Notes: a model not told the origin generated them from the sequence alone. DNA of 64,000 nucleotides from Myoxocephalus aenaeus (GCA_038501785.1 JBAMJR010000089.1:248001-312000); one strand, 5' to 3'; counted from the first letter of the stretch, positions 10,948 through 25,850 are shown. Translations and numbers: made by a program.

Positions 10948-13900
10948 TGAGAAATAGTTACGGCAGACAAAGCATGGTTAGAGTTAAAACAATTTATTAA
11001 GTCAAAGATGTGTGACTAGACACAACCTCCAATCTCTTATATGCCAATCTGACACACCCATCCACCACCTTGAACTTTCATTAACGTTAATTGTGGGCAA
11101 AACGCGAGCGATGCAGAATTGGCCAGTTTCTAGGACACTTGATGCTTAAATGAATACAATGTAGGCACATGCATTTTTCAGATAGTTAGAACGATAGATG
11201 TAGATAGATATAATACATTATATGTGAAGATAAAAATGTCTTGTGCAATATTAAGCCCAAGTAGCACAGCAATTTCAATATACAGGCACATGTATGTTTT
11301 AGAATTGTTTATGTTCAAGAAAGATGAAGGTGAAATAAATAAAAAAGTGAGAACATTTGATCACAACTTTGTTATCCTATTGGTAAGGTTGCCAAGCAGA
11401 TTTTTGTTTTTGTTTCTGCTGTTTTGAGACCTACACAATCTGATAGTATCAAGTGTTACAACCTGGCTCCATCGGTCGTAATAAACAGGGAGACACACGG
11501 TATGAACATTAAACAAATAAAAATCCCAAATAAGGATCATTAGAGATGTGGAATATGGAAGTCGGGCGGGGGGTAAGGTGCAAAACAAGACACAATTCAG
11601 TTTATTTCGTATAGCAAAAATCACAAATTACTAATTTGCCTCGGAGGGACATCCCTGTCCCAGGACATCACATCGAATCAGGAAAAACTCCCCCCAAAAA
11701 AACTGAACAAAACCTTTCATGGTTTAAGCAATGATAACTTAAAACAACAATTAGGCGCCTGCGGGGAAACGCAGGAGAGCTACTGCAACAGCAGACAGTG
11801 AGAGGGAGACTACTAACAGTCTGTATCAGCTGGGAGAACCGGGCCCAGGTGTAACCAGTTGGCCCTAACGATCCCCTGGAAAACTTGGCAAATGCAAAGG
11901 ACAGATTGGCAGGGCTAGGCAAGTTAAGGTAAGAAGATATTATTTTAAAGGGGGACTCTACCGATTTTACAAATCACAGTGTGTTTGGTTTTGGCCAATT
12001 TCTGCATATCTGAAGAAAAAAAAGATTGAAATCTGATAAATTGCCTCAAGTGATGTCAGTTGGTCCTAAAAACCACAAGTTTGGAAATGAAAAAAATGTA
12101 AAGCTCTTGCTCTTTGGTGAACTGACCCTTTAACATATGTTTTTAGTACAAACACTATTCTGTCTGAAGCAGATGCGTTTTGATGTCAAGAATAAGTTTT
12201 AACAGCTGAATGTGCAGGCTATCCCACCCTTCCTTTCTCACCCTAATATAGTTCCAAGCTGCAGTCATTTGTGGTCCTTCACTGCTAATAGCATCCCCTT
12301 AAATGAGCTCCCATTTCCTCATCTCATCTGAGCCCAGCATGACCCACAGATAGTCCCTTGTAAATTCTCCCCCCATCCGGCTCCTTTTAAGTCTATGTCA
12401 GACTGTCCATAATCGCTCTGTCAAAATGGTATCCCGTCACCACCTCTCCTTATGAGGTAGGACAGAGGGAGGCTGAGACATACCAGAGTCTGAGAAGTCT
12501 AGCGAGCCTGCAGCCCCCTAGATGTAACATGAGGAAATGAGTTTGTGTCAGAACTATTTTAGAGTTGCTTTGAAGTCTTATTTTGCCCCCTTTGCCTCCA
12601 GGGGGACAGCACAGAAAGGAAAGGGGGGTACAATGTTGTGAAAACTGCCGATAATGCCCTGATAACCCAAAAGGCACTACTGTCTTGATCTCAGGCCTGG
12701 GTGGCCAAAGGACATAGACGTACGCCACTAGTCAGATATGTATGTCACTGTGTCACAGACTGCACAGCTGTTTTTTGTGGGATGATTTGTCTTTTTACGT
12801 CAGCTGTGTTCCTCTCTGCATAGAGTGGTGTTTTGTGTATAGCGTAATAAGAACAAATACTATGGGAAAAGTTCTCAGTAAAAAATCGCTTTTTTCTTGC
12901 ACTCTGTTGTATTTGACTGCTGTTGCACAAGCATCTAAAGAGACACACACGAAAAAATCAAACAGACACATCACAATCCAACTACTGAGAAAGACGTATT
13001 GTTATCATCATATTCTACAAATTCATAGATCAATAGCCAGTAGAAGGTCTGTCGATATCAGCCGGCAGCAACGGGCTTCTCAGTGGAGAGAAGGGGGAGG
13101 GTAATATTCCTTAGACGGACCAAACAATGATTTTTATTCACTCGCAGGCAAACACAAATGTGTACACACGCTAGGGAAAACCTTAAAATGGCTTCACACA
13201 CTGAGGTGTAATGCATTCAAAAGTAATAAGCCTATTACTGGCCTGTCAGCAGCACCTTGACCTTGAACACAAGTTTTTGGGGGAGTAAAGGGGCCCATCT
13301 TGTCTCATCACTCCTCATTTACCTCTTTAGCATCAGCGAGAAACTGCAGAGCAATAATGTCAACCCAACGTGAATCCACACATGCGCACATTCACACACA
13401 CAGCCACATGTACACACAGACTCTTTACTGAAGATGGTGGATGCCTCCCGCCCCCTGTTGCGTCCGGAGCGATGTTCCTGGAGTGGGGACAGCGAGAGGG
13501 CATCCCGCAGTGCTGTTTGAGCGTCCTTGCCAGCGCCAGACAACTTCACTATCCCTGCCCTAGCAGGGGGCGATAATCACATCAAGCTCCCCTGACAAGA
13601 GGCATTGAATTCAGCTCCGGTCCCCTTAAGAGTCTGGCATTCAGCAGTCTCTCCTGAACATGCTGCTGACGTTACAATGAGAAGGTTTGTGTTTCCATTT
13701 TTTCCCTCCGTGGCATCGCTCTTCTTTTATATTTCCTCTTTTTTTTTTTTTTTTTTTTTTTGCCGGCGCCTTCAAAATGTATTTGGGAACGGGTTGGGAT
13801 TCCATGTCACTGGGGCAAAAATCTGAATTGGCAGAATCTAGCGTTACCGCCATTGCCATGTGAAAAATGTTATTGTATTGGTGCCTTGTGGTGGTCATGG

Positions 13901-16900
13901 TGTATTCTATGTAATATCTACCTTTTGAATCATTTTTAAAAGTTTTCATGGGAAATTGCTTTTCCATGTCTGCCATTTTGAATTTCCGTAGATTATCTCC
14001 TGCAATATAGTACTGCAGTTAGCATTGTAATGGTCACAGTCAGTGACTTTACACACAGAATAAACGGCTAAATACTGACACACTATTAGTATGTTGAAAT
14101 TCACTCCAGCTCTATCTCGTGCGGGGCGGTGGTCAGGAAAAAAAGGATGCTGTCACTTTAAGAGGTCCCAAACCCCGCACTCTCAATTTTTGCCGGCTCC
14201 TCTGGTGAGCAACAGTATTATGATTTTTGTTTTTGTTTTCAGTTGTCAGCTTTTCCTTTTACATCCTCATGCAATAGTTTTGTATGTGAATGTTGATGGG
14301 TATGTAATAGCACAGTCTGCCCCCTCCTTGTGGGAGATGTTTACATTTTGTGAATACCCAATATTCATTCAATATGGCTATTTTTGGAAAAATGGCGTCC
14401 ACTAATCAAAACTTAAAATAACAAGGATTAAGTGGGGGCATCCTTTTTTCTTCTGAAATCCACCAAAACAGATGAGAACCACACTAGACTGTTTTAAGCA
14501 GCTTTGTGGGCATGCAGAGCTCATCTGCTACCCAGGGAGTCTGGCTTCCAGCAGCTACACCCCATTCATCACCTGCTTTCAATGGCCACCACCAAGCCGC
14601 CTCCGGCTAGAAGGCCAGGTAGGGTGCCGGGTGCTGCACAATGTTCGGGGGATTAGCAATCAAAGGAGAGAGGAGGCTAGGGCCCTCCATCCCGGCTCGC
14701 CATTCAGTCCTAGCAGGGGAGGAGAGCTCCAGCAGTGGCCAAGGTCAACGTCTCCAGCTCGGCAGGAGGTAACTGGGAAAGAACCCTGGGAACCAGCCGC
14801 CTGCTCTGTGCTAATCCCGGGCTAGCAGGCTAGCAGCACAGCAGGTGTCTCACCCACCAAACATTCATCTGTTTGTGTTGCTGATAGCATGGGTGACAAC
14901 AAGATAATGCCTTGCTTTTACTTTCTTCTCACTTTCCCCCTCTTTCTCCCTTCTTTTCGTCTTTTGTTGATCTCTCTTGCTCTGTTCCTGCCCTCTTCTG
15001 TGGGATTTGGTTTTCTCTCTTTGAACTAAACTGTATGCTGAGTTAGCAGAACGATAAACTGGTACAATAGACTTTTTAGTCTTGCATAAATTGTCCCCGG
15101 ATTTTCATGGGAAGGATGTGGATGAGAAGTATTGGGGTACAACGACAAAGACCATTTGAGGATACCTCAAGCTTCTCTCAAGTTACCAGTGAGGCCCTTC
15201 GTGAAAATATTTTTTATTTTGTGTGGAACATGATAATATGCAACGTTGGCTTAAGACATTTGAGAAGCAAACTTTTTTTAGTTTGTTAGAAGTACCTCTT
15301 TGTATTTGCTATCGGCATTCTGAATCGCATGTGACGGAACAGTGATCACGGCCATCGTTTAAGCTGATTTGGCGTCCTGTGGTGCGAGACATTGAGCTGT
15401 GAAACCCTGATGGGACAGCTGGTTGTAGACTCACAGATTGTGTAGTTCAGCGCCGAATACATTCTTCGAGATCGCAAACGGGCAGATTAGCTAAGCCCGC
15501 TAGGAACGACAAGGGGGAAGCGAGCAGTGAGGTAACGATGATGTAAAATTAATCGTTGTCGTGTTCCAGTCGGAAGCTAGAAAGCAACCTCCCCGCAACC
15601 CCACCCTCGTACAAACACACCCCTGTTGGGATATTGGCAAGTTGTCATGACGACAGGGATGTTCTCCTGATGAAGTCTCGCGCAGCGCTGTCCAATCAGA
15701 TCGTGGAGCTACAACCGCAGCGTGAACAGGGGAGGACGCACCTATTCCAGTTGCACAATGCTGAGAAAGGACAGGCGAAAAACTGGACCACCAACGGGAA
15801 ATTGGCAATCCGGGGGAGGCTGTCAATGGGCTGCCATGGTTCGACAATACACAAACAGCGGGGGTCGTGGATACAGGGGCTGCCAGGTAGGGGGTCTCCA
15901 TCAAGTCTGAAGCTGTTAGAGCCGCGATTCTTTGCTGCTATCAATACAAAGTATAAATTAATTGTTTATTTTCGCTGTTGTCATGCTGTTATTGAACCTT
16001 GCATATAATGTGGCTTATATGTGGTTTCGGGATGTTGTCGTAGCTATCGGACCGCTTCAGATGCACTTTACCAAATTGGCAAATCACTCCTGCAGGTGGT
16101 TTTTACTAATGTGCAACAACCGCAAGAACCACAACAAAAAGCAAAGGGAAATTATGTGAAAAGGGGGGTAAATGTCATGTAGCATTAACTTTAATTTTAT
16201 TTTGTGTTCGTCTCACTGCGGGATGTGTACCAGGAGAAGGAGAGGCTAATATAGAGAAACTGCAGGTAGCAAAGTGAACGAAAAACTCTCCCGGCGTTAG
16301 TTTGATTCAGGCCTTTTATTTCAAACCCAGGGGAGGATTTTTCTTTTCATTTTGCTGCGGGCTGACCAAAGGAGAAGCAGAGGCTGTTTGTAGCTCTATG
16401 AAAGACGAAGGGCTTGGTGGGGGCGCGCTCTGTTTTTTCTCCAGACACTGCAGGTAGCCATTATGGTCATCGCTCTCTAAAGCTTATTACTTCAACCAAT
16501 CGAATTGTAGCTGTCTGAAATACTAATATTCTTTTTTATTTCAACTGTTGGCCTGTTCATAAGATGATCATGATTTGCATTTATTTCATTTAATACATTT
16601 TTCGATCTTTGAGCACCAAACCTCTTCTTACCCCTCCCTCCCTCAGCTCCAGTCTTCTATCATAGGGTCTCAGTGGGACGCCATTCGTCAGACTGACCCC
16701 CAATAGAGGTTGTGTTTGACTCTTCAAACTTGGGATTCAAATTTAGGTTGTCAGCATGGCAAAACCACCTTTATTAGCTGCTAGCTGGATATCAGCATGT
16801 TTTTTTACGTTCTCTTTAGATGGACATTTTTGCTAATGTCGGCTCCACCGTGAGATGATCAGCCCAGCGGGATGACTTTTGGGTCATTGTGTTGTTCAAA

Positions 16901-19900
16901 ATACTGGGGAACCACTAGTTTTGATATTTTAAAGACCATTTGATAATGTCAAACTATATTTCCTATTGGGAGGAAATATTGCCTTTGTTGTTGTTTTATT
17001 TAACCATATTTTGAGAATTTGAATCACAGATGATTGGTTTCACACAATGCAGACTTTGAAATCTGTAGTAAGGGTTGACAAAATGTGTTATGCAGTGTTG
17101 GTTGTTGTGTATGGTTATTTCAGCCACTAATCATTGGATATAGCATTTTAAGTTTTATTATAGTTTTTTATGGTGTAAATAGCAAATAGGGTATATATCA
17201 AAATGGAGTTGCAAAAGCCACAATTTCTGATTCCATATTGAAGGTAAAACAGTGAATTATGGAGTCTGAAAGTTGGCTCTAGTCACTCAAGCTTAAAGTA
17301 AGACAGACTGTCACTATTTCCAGCAACTCATCATTTTTGATCCAACCCAACAAAGTGAACATACTCACCTTACATGGAAGAATATTATACGAGGCCTCGT
17401 CAGTCAGTTTGATATGAGATACTCAAACTATTTGGCCTGAGCAGATACTGTTCAGCCTATTATTGGTAACTTTAGGCAAAGATGCCAAAAGAAGCTCTTT
17501 GCTGCAAGCTGATGTTATTTCTGATTAGCACTGCCTGGAGAACAGAAAACATGCTTTACTTGTTTCACCTTCATGCAAGTCCACTTAAATTCAAGCTAAT
17601 GGCAGCCATAGTGGCTGTGCTACTGTATTAACCTTGAGAATTAACTGAAGCAGAGACTAAAAATAGAGTTCTTTAAAGTCATAGATCTGTTCACCAGATG
17701 TTGACAGAAACATTGTATTGTTTTAATGGACTTTATATGAATTATGTTAACATATATTCATTCATGCTCATCTCCTATAATGAGCATCACTTCATGCATT
17801 AAAGCATATTAATGGGTCTGGATATAATTTCACTAAAGACAGTCATGTACATGTGAAACAAATTAACCCAGTGAAAAGTTGCTTCTTTGCAGTCACTTCC
17901 GAGTTGGAGGGAAGTTTTTTTTTTTCCATTGCTGTGAAATTACACACCACAAATGTTCTGGAAAGTCTGCGGACAATGATGTCAGATTGTTGCAGAGCGA
18001 GAGGGTTTGTAACAGGAAAACCGCTGAAGTGAGATGATTGCTGTTCTTGTGATGCAGATTAGTAACATTTGGTGACTGGGGTCAGATGTGGTGAGCTCTG
18101 CACCATCCTGTTTACTTTCTGACCTTGAGGCTTGGGAAGATGTTAAGAGCATTGTGTCCACTGTGAATGGTGTGGTTTGAACATAAATGATGTGTTCAGA
18201 GAGAATCAAAGACATGTTTACACGCAGGATTATTCCTTTCTTACAAATGTCATTAGTGTTTATTAGTTTCTTTTCTTTCTTTTTTTGTCTTTGCAAGCCC
18301 TTTTTTTCAAAGAGCCAAAGTGCTGTAAAAGCTGTCTGGATGAAGATGTCAAAGAAACCCAAAAGCCCTTGGGAAACTCAACGCAACCTATTTGGAATTA
18401 ATTTATGGCATCATGTAATCAACTGCTGCTGTCGTCCAGATAAATCACAATTTGAAACATGCTAAGAAAGAGGGATAATAAGATGATGCTTCGTGGGCTG
18501 CAATCAATCGCCAGAGACACATGTGTCACTAAATGTCATCTTGTGGTTGATTGGACCACCCAGAGGTTGCCCATTAAAAGCCATGCGGTTTTCATTGAAG
18601 AAGTTCCAGCGTTGCACCCCAATGGCCGTTCCCCCTGCCCACCAACCCCACCAACCCCACAGACCCAGATCCTGTGATCTATGGCTGGGGTCCCCTTTCG
18701 CAAATTACTGCAGTTGAAAAGAACCCGAACATGGACGAAAAAAGAAACAAGGCCTCCAGACTGCTCGTGAGGAAAATGTAATTCCAAACAGTTAGCCTGC
18801 ATTCCTCCCAACAAGGAACCAGATCTAGAACAAACCATCTGATGACAGTCATACAGCACTTCACCGTTCACTCAGACCCCGGGCTGGAAATGTCCATTAT
18901 GACCATGTGAAGATGGGGGAGCAATTGTTGTAAATTAATTGCCCATCACTTGTCAGTGGAGTGCAGAAAAACTATAGCACTGTGAAACTGTCTCTCTCAG
19001 AAGCTGTCAGCCAAGGACAATGAATACATCCCATTTCTTCCCCACCTCCCTGATTTAATAGAGAGAGACATGGGCCACAGACAGAGCTGTGAGAGAGTGT
19101 ACAGCAGCAATGTGGTCAGGTTGTAAACACACAGACATGAAGAGGAAGAACGGGATTACAAACAGGTTTGATCTCCTCGGGGCTGTCCAGACAGGCTGAC
19201 AGGGGAGGAGGGGAAAGGATAGGAGGCGGGGGAACGGTGATTTGGTCTCTTTTTATTCACTGCTCTCCCGTCAACTACCCCTCTCTTGCCGGCAGCATTG
19301 TCAAATGACAATGCTGTCCGGATACAACTGAAAGTCCAGCATTGAAAAAAACACAGCAATGAAGAAAGAGACAGACAAACAGACAGACAAATGCACCTGG
19401 AGGCTGAAGTCTTGGAAAACAGCTGAGACCCACCAATTTGTGAACAGCACAATTTTCAATAGAGTCATAATGTTACCCTTCTCCCTATCTCAGTCTCTCT
19501 CCATTGTTCATTATTTCGAAGGCACTGAAAAAGAAGCTACACTAATTTCCCCCCTGACCATCCAGAATGGTCAAAAGGAGAACTAAAATGTCTGTTAATG
19601 CCAAACAAATCAAATCAAATTTCTTATCATAGTTTCTTTTTTTCCAAATGAATCAAACACTTGTTTCAATTCCAGCAAAAATTAGTTCCATTTATCTTTA
19701 TCCAGCTGTAATATTATCCACTTTGTTCATTTCTTATTGGTCTCAGAACGACAAGGAATAGGCAGATCAGGAGATAATGATTGTGGGCCTTTCTTGCAGG
19801 GATGAGGCCCAATGTGAGGCTGACACGGTCGAAAGATGAAGGATCGTCCTCATCAGCCAATTTAGACAGGACAAATAAAGGTCTAGCATAGCTAGAAAGG

Positions 19901-20055
19901 GAATCATGTCCTTCAAGTTAATGTGTGACATCTAATATCATTTGTGGCCAGAAGGCAGAAGTCTCTTCTAAAAAGAGTAATTATACATCGGCTGGAGAAA
20001 TGTGACCCATCAGTAAAATCTCATCTTCTTTACAGACTTGGTATGTGAGGATTTG
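10948..20055. other. non-coding sequence, no gene recognised
   Basis: No supportable protein gene. A probable dispersed repeat lies at 11580-11740 and is listed separately. The stretch at about 14475-14830 and the segment 15350-16460 are GC-richer than their surroundings, and the latter has several open frames of 60-150 codons on both strands. Neither shows a domain or convincing splice pairing. A poly-T run sits at 13739-13760. Pyrimidine-rich tracts occur near 14920-15020. Confidence 0.5.
11580..11740. repeat. teleost dispersed repeat fragment (AATTCAGTTTATTT type)
   Basis: The string ACAATTCAGTTTATTTCGTA, then CAAATTACTAATTTGCCTC and CATCCCTGTCCCAGGACATC, followed by AGGAAAAACTCCC, matches in order a repeat I remember as abundant in fish genomes. 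The copy is decayed and its boundaries are uncertain. Confidence 0.45.
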
Positions 20056-20064
20056 ATGGTGTAG

Positions 20065-20345
20065 TGCGCTTTAAAGAGATAGTTCCCCCCTAAATTAAAA
20101 ATGCATGTTTCCTCTTACCTGTAATGCTATGTATCAATCTAGACTGTTTTGGTTACTCAAGATAATCTGGATAATTTCGAGTAACCAGTTTATAATTTCT
20201 GGGGGGAAATATTGCTGATTTATTTAATTTTTTTATGTTGGTGACTTAAGTACTACAAACTGAGTGCCATAAACTCCCATTGTGTTTGAGAGAAAGCAAA
20301 CAACTGACACCAAAACAATCTAGATTGACAAATAGCACTACAGGA
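20065..20345. repeat. probable non-autonomous repeat fragment
   Basis: It begins with a TTTAAAGAGATAGTTCCCCCC motif typical of fish repeats that start with a GATAGTTCACCC-like head. It contains an imperfect hairpin near 20149-20190 (TGGTTACTC ... GAGTAACCA). A related head, CTCATTCCACCCAAATTAAAA, occurs at about 54737. Boundaries are not resolved. Confidence 0.4.
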
Positions 20346-20469
20346 CATTTTTTATTTTGGCTTGAACTGTACCCTTTACAATACATTGTCTTTATTGTCC
20401 CGGGAACAATACAAAGATAGTTCCTGGGACTCAAAAAATACAGTGTCTGGAACAAATATAGGGCCGTAG

Positions 20470-21420
20470 AGAAACCTGTTTACATATGAAATTATTACAT
20501 TCATGGTTGTAAACAACGTGCCAGTAGTTGGAGGAGCGAGATGTAAACCCCATAGAGTGAAACTACAGGCTAGTTTGACGTGAAACAGTCCAACCGTGTG
20601 AAAGTTGTAAAAGCTGCCGGAGAGTAAATATGTCCATTATTTTCATTGATGCAAAGCTTTGAGGACATACGGACAGGTAATGGACATGTTTAAAAGTGAT
20701 ATAGGTAAACACCTCTGTGTGTATATTTTGTACTGCTTCGTCAAGTCTAAAGTCAGAGACGGGAATCACGATTAGTGCATTAGTGTGCTAGCTAGCAATG
20801 TTAGCAGCTATTGCATTGTAGCAGCAGACGTTCCTGGGTGTTGCTAGTATGTGTTAACATTGTACAGCCTAAAGCTTGAATGACCTCGCCATCAGAAGTA
20901 AAGGAGCTTTGTGATTAGTAAAGTGACCAAAAACTGCAACGTACACTAGACAGAGAGAAGCAGGAAACACTCCTTTGACTCTAAAGAGGAGTAACTTTAG
21001 AAGAACAGCTGTCATTTGCTATCAATACAAAGCTCCCCTACTGTTAATTCATTACTTGCACATCATCACGATATCTCAGCCATCTTAAACGTCAGAAGGT
21101 TGATCAATGATTCATTTGTAGCGCTTCTTTTTAAACAGACTTTAAGTAACGCTTTACTGGTTCCCTCGACATGAAGCCAATGGGATTTTCCCATTTTGGA
21201 TTATTGCACAACAATAAGCTCTGTGACAAACAAGCGTTTCTGATACTTGCATGTTTTGCTCAGCAAGATAATATTCACAAGTGAACACCACAATTATATT
21301 TTCTGAAGCGTAAAAAGTTGTTGTTAGGCTACACATGAACTACACCACATGACTTCAAGTCACCACCTCTAAGCTAAAGGCAGACTAGTGGTCGGCGTGA
21401 CGACATTTAGTAGTCCTATT
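20470..21420. other. possible repeat-derived sequence, no gene
   Basis: The segment 21130-21320 (ACGCTTTACTGGTTCCCTCG onward) looks like part of a fish dispersed repeat by recollection, but there is no second copy in this window to prove it. No ORF of note. Confidence 0.25.
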
Positions 21421-22358
21421 TAGCCACTTGTTAGCGACCTCCTTTTTTTAAGACACGTAAAGCTTCACAGTTTACGAGTTGGGTATTTACTGACATATTT
21501 TATGTTTAAACAAAACCTTAAAATCTCCTAAGCTTGTGTTAACAGACTATACTCAGGTATCTAATCAAAACATATTAAAAAAACACATTGACTTAGAGAC
21601 AAGTGAACTGGAAGTGCAAAAATGCTCACTCATTTCCCGGTTTTAGGACTCATTCCTTAATTACTCATTAACTCATGAATTACTGAATGCTCTAATTCCT
21701 TTTTAAATATTCTAACTGTTTGAATATTTAATGATTACAATTCACAGATTCCCAAAACACATGTACGGTTTTATGTGGCAGTAGTCTAAAGAAATGTGTT
21801 CGTTCAGATGATAGAAGACTGAACATACTGTATGTATTTTAATTAGATCCCTTGATACTATAACTCTACAGTAGGTATGCTATCATCACACCAAATGCTT
21901 TCCCATAATGTAGTACAGATCTTACTGTGCCATTTCTGTACCACGTACTTCATGTTTTGCTTATGCAGCCACTGTAGTAAAGGCAAATCTGCTTTGAATA
22001 AAAATCCGAGCCCATGATGGGTTTATGTATGTAAGCGGCCATGATGGATCTCCACAGAGAGAGTGGAAGGGAATGACAAATGATAAGGTCCTGCCAGTCA
22101 GTGCAGACACACAGGCTCACAGAAATGAAGGCACACACATGGGCATGCACACACATCAAATAGAGCTGGAACATCTGTCAGACACCGGTCCAGTGGTTAA
22201 GTTAAAAGATGAGGAGGGGTCTGGTGAATGCTCTGCTATTCATTTATCTCGCATTGCTGCCCATTGGTTTTAATTATGGTCGACTCTTTCAAGTTAGAAA
22301 TAGGCTGCTTCAAAAACAGAACTGTCCTTTTTGTGTTTTACCATTGTTTCTGTGGGAC

Positions 22359-22425
<67 letters not shown>

Positions 22426-24871
22426 TATCTGTCTGTTCATCTTTCAGTCTTCATCCATCTGTCTATTTTGCATGTGTACACATTTTTGTAATTGATGAGC
22501 ATTTCATTTGTGCAAGTGTGTGTGCGTGTTAGCGCGTGCTTCGCCATGTATGTGTTGAGTTGCATTGCCTTTTTTTCCAGGCACAGCTGCAATTGGACTG
22601 GATTGATGTGTAACCCAAGCCGACACTTTAAAGGGCGAGGGGCCTGGACAGACGTGGTCTTGCTAGTATACCAGATGGGGCTTTATGATGAAAAGAGCGT
22701 AATCCCCGTCCAGGCATCACTTCCATCACTTGTGCACTACAAAGCCATTCACCATTTTTTTTTATTGCAAGAAATAATCTATTTTTTTTTCTACAGTCCC
22801 AAACAGAGCACAGTTTTCATTTTAATTTGTGTATGTTTCTCTCCTTCTCCTCTTGCTTTTACTCAATTTATATCTTTATCTTCCCCTTCTCATAGCCCTC
22901 TCTTTCTCTATCTCTCCATATCTCCTCCCCGCCCCACCACACACTCACCCACTCTCCCTTTGCTCTTGAAGACTTGCAAATGTGGCATTAGCTAATATTC
23001 AGAGAACCAGGCAAGCAATCCCTTTTTATCCGCCAGGGCCCTACTGATTGAGCTACAGTGTGTGCATTGGAAATGAGTGTAGCGCTGGGGCGTGCAAGCT
23101 CTATGCCTCTGATTGGTATTCAATATACATGTCACTGTAGGACATGCTAGTTTGAGGCTATGGGCTTACTATCTCTCTCTCTCTTGATCTGTGTCTCTAT
23201 TTCACCCTCTGTCACCCTCTCCTAATTCCAGTCTTAGAACATGCCTTTCTTTGCCACTCTCACTTATAAAGAAGACAGCAAATTGGTCACAAGGGCAATT
23301 CATTGGCTGGGCCATGCTTGTACTGTAAACGGGGTTGATATATATATTTTTCTCATTTTAGTTATGTAGCATGGCTTTGTCAACTACATCTGGATGTACT
23401 GTATCCCCTGCCCTCACTGCCTGGTAAAGGGCCACAGTGGATTTTGTAGAAGACGGCCATACATGGAAGCTTTAATGAACAATATAACACAAAATGTAGG
23501 TCTTGCTCTAATTGTCCACCCTCTCCCTCAGTACATTTAATGCATACATCTCACTTGCATAATTTCAGAAGAATATATAATCATCAAACATAATAATTGG
23601 TATTCACATTGCACACTTTTGCATAGTATCTTTCCATAATCTAGTCACTATATAAGTGTTTGCCTGCAGTGTACATATGTGCCATACTCTCTGAATTCCC
23701 TTAGCCCTTTTACACTAAGTGATTCAGTTTTTTGTTTTTTTAATCGAGAGCGTATACAGCGGGTCCTCCCTCATTCTTTCAGTTGCCTGTTTTCCACGTT
23801 CTTAGAGCTTCACTGTGAGCACCAGGGGAACAGAGGATTTCTTTCTGTCTTAAACTTACATCACGCTTGCAGAATATGTCAGGGATTGGACTTCCATTCA
23901 CATGAAGCGTAGCGCGCATGACAACCGACATGGCAGAAGTGGTGTGTGGCTTAAGCACAAGTTAGCTATGATATCCTCGCTGGGACCCGAGCAGTGACGT
24001 ACGCCAGAGCACCTGTGGATCAGTGGCGAATTTGGAACTGTGATTTCTAGGGAGCGTTATTTACATCCAGAAATGGAGAAGAAATGACCACCATTTAGAA
24101 AGGCATACATGTTCTATTTCAAAGCATTGTAGAAATAAAGCAAGCGTGAATGAAGCATCAACATCTAACTTGTGTTTAGTCATGTGTTTAGTCATTCATT
24201 AAGTCTCACGAGAAGACTTGAGGAGATGTCTATGGGATGAGAGCACTGAACTTCATCTTAGTTGTGTGGGAAACACATGAACCTGTTTCCAGTTCAAACT
24301 TCCTCTTCTACGCTCCCTTTAGGAGAGAGAAAAGGAGAGTGGGGTTGTTTTAGTGTTGGTGGTGAGTCAATACTCCTCTCCAGCCCAAGACACAATCACT
24401 CCTCTCCTGCTGAAATCTAAGGGCCTGTCTGTTAGTTCCTTCTTGTGGGCCTCGTTCCAGGTTTGCCTTGGCCCTCTTCCAGGTGTGGGAAGTGAAGTGT
24501 AAACAGTTTACAGATCTGCTGTGGCTGGGGAGGGCCAAGGGCTTTAGCTGGGAGGAATGTAACCTGAACACCACTTCACAGGGAGGCAACGCTGCAAGAT
24601 GGAGCGTTCCTGCATATTGTGTCAGGGCCTAACAGGAAACTGACCCAGCAGTTCAAGGGAGAGCCGGCTGGTGAGAACGCCTGCTGACGTCAGTGGTCAG
24701 GAGGCCACTTGGCTTTTGCCCCGCAAGCTATCACTCTTGATACTTCACAGTTGATTGTAGCAGGGCGGTTTTACAATAAATACGTAAGCTTTTATGAGTT
24801 ACGCAATGTAGTGTACGACGAAGCACTGCCTGTAAAGCATGGTCATCCTACAAAGCAGGTAACTATGCTAT
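21421..24871. other. non-coding sequence, no gene recognised
   Basis: Nothing is seen apart from a TG microsatellite (listed separately) and pyrimidine-rich stretches at 22840-22960 and 23170-23230. The sequence at about 24013 (CAGTGGCGAATTTGG) resembles a hAT terminus, but no partner end or target duplication was found. Confidence 0.55.
22361..22419. repeat. (TG)n microsatellite
   Basis: About 29 TG units, followed by a short AG run. Confidence 0.97.
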
Positions 24872-25010
24872 GGGTGTGAATCTCTCAGTATCTCACAATT
24901 CGATTCAATTTTGATTCTTGGGTTCAGAATTTGTTCACAATTCAAAATCGATTCTCGATTCAAAACCATTCCTGATTCAAAATTTAGCCTCGATTCAGTG
25001 CTTAGCGTTG
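24872..25010. repeat. CGATTC-rich repeat, likely a DNA-transposon end
   Basis: The motif CGATTC/AGATTC recurs many times (CACAATTCGATTCAATTTTG, AATCGATTCTCGATTCAAAA, CCTCGATTCAG) after a GGGTGTGAATCTCTCAGTAT head. I recognise this arrangement from subterminal ends of fish hAT-like elements. No second terminus was located. Confidence 0.45.
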
Positions 25011-25532
25011 CTTATTTCAGGATCTACTGCAGTTTGCTGTTTGCAGTAAAGGCAGTATGGCAAATTATGGCATGAAAGCAAAGTAAAGGGTCTATAAGAT
25101 TTTGATATTTTAAAACGTTATATCAACTGATTGTAATAATGTCGATACACATAGGTAAAAGGTAACATCATTTGTGTTAAACTTGCACATTTTACTAAAA
25201 TGTCTTTGGTATTTCTCATTTCTTAGTGACTTCCAGAAAAACAAATTCAAGGTATACAAAAATAAAAATGCTGCCAGTTACATACATATAATTGATGCAC
25301 AGCTACATTATCCAATACAGAGATACTCTTATACAATGTTGCAGTAATTATTACTATTGCCCGCCTATATATTTGGGGGAAATAAAACCTATGGGGTTTT
25401 GAAGTTGAGCACCTAGAATGGGTCAAGCTCCATAAATATTGCATGCTACATTTCTGATAGTTTTTTTTAATTAGGCCGTCCCTGATTTTTATTTTGACAT
25501 ATGGTCTTTCTGGAGCCACAGGAGATATTATG

Positions 25533-25534
<2 letters not shown>

Positions 25535-25586
<52 letters not shown>
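25535..25586. repeat. (TA)n microsatellite
   Basis: About 26 AT units. Confidence 0.95.
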
Positions 25587-25587
<1 letters not shown>

Positions 25588-25850
25588 ATTTTTACAAAAT
25601 GAGTAGTTCTCCTTGTTAAGAGAAACTGAATTTGTTTGTGCGAAATGAGTTTCCCTTAAAATATATCGCTTTGTGCACTGTATTAAAGCACTTGTTGTTT
25701 TGGTGTGAAAGCAGGGTTAGTGGTAACCATAGACCAAGGGTCGGGAACCTTTTTGACTGGGAGAGCCATAAAGGCCAAATATTTCTAAATATATTTCATT
25801 GAGAGCCATATAGTATTTTTAACGTATAATAAATTAAATATGTCTTACTT

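Noticed and set aside
14475..14830. Coding exon with the 117-codon ORF
   Set aside because: The acceptor side lacks a pyrimidine tract and the translation has no recognisable features.
15500..16008. Overlapping ORFs of 62-150 codons on both strands
   Set aside because: GC-richer stretch with open frames in several directions but no recognisable protein family or splice signals.
24013..24100. Possible hAT terminus CAGTGGCGAATTTGG
   Set aside because: Single end only, no partner and no target duplication.
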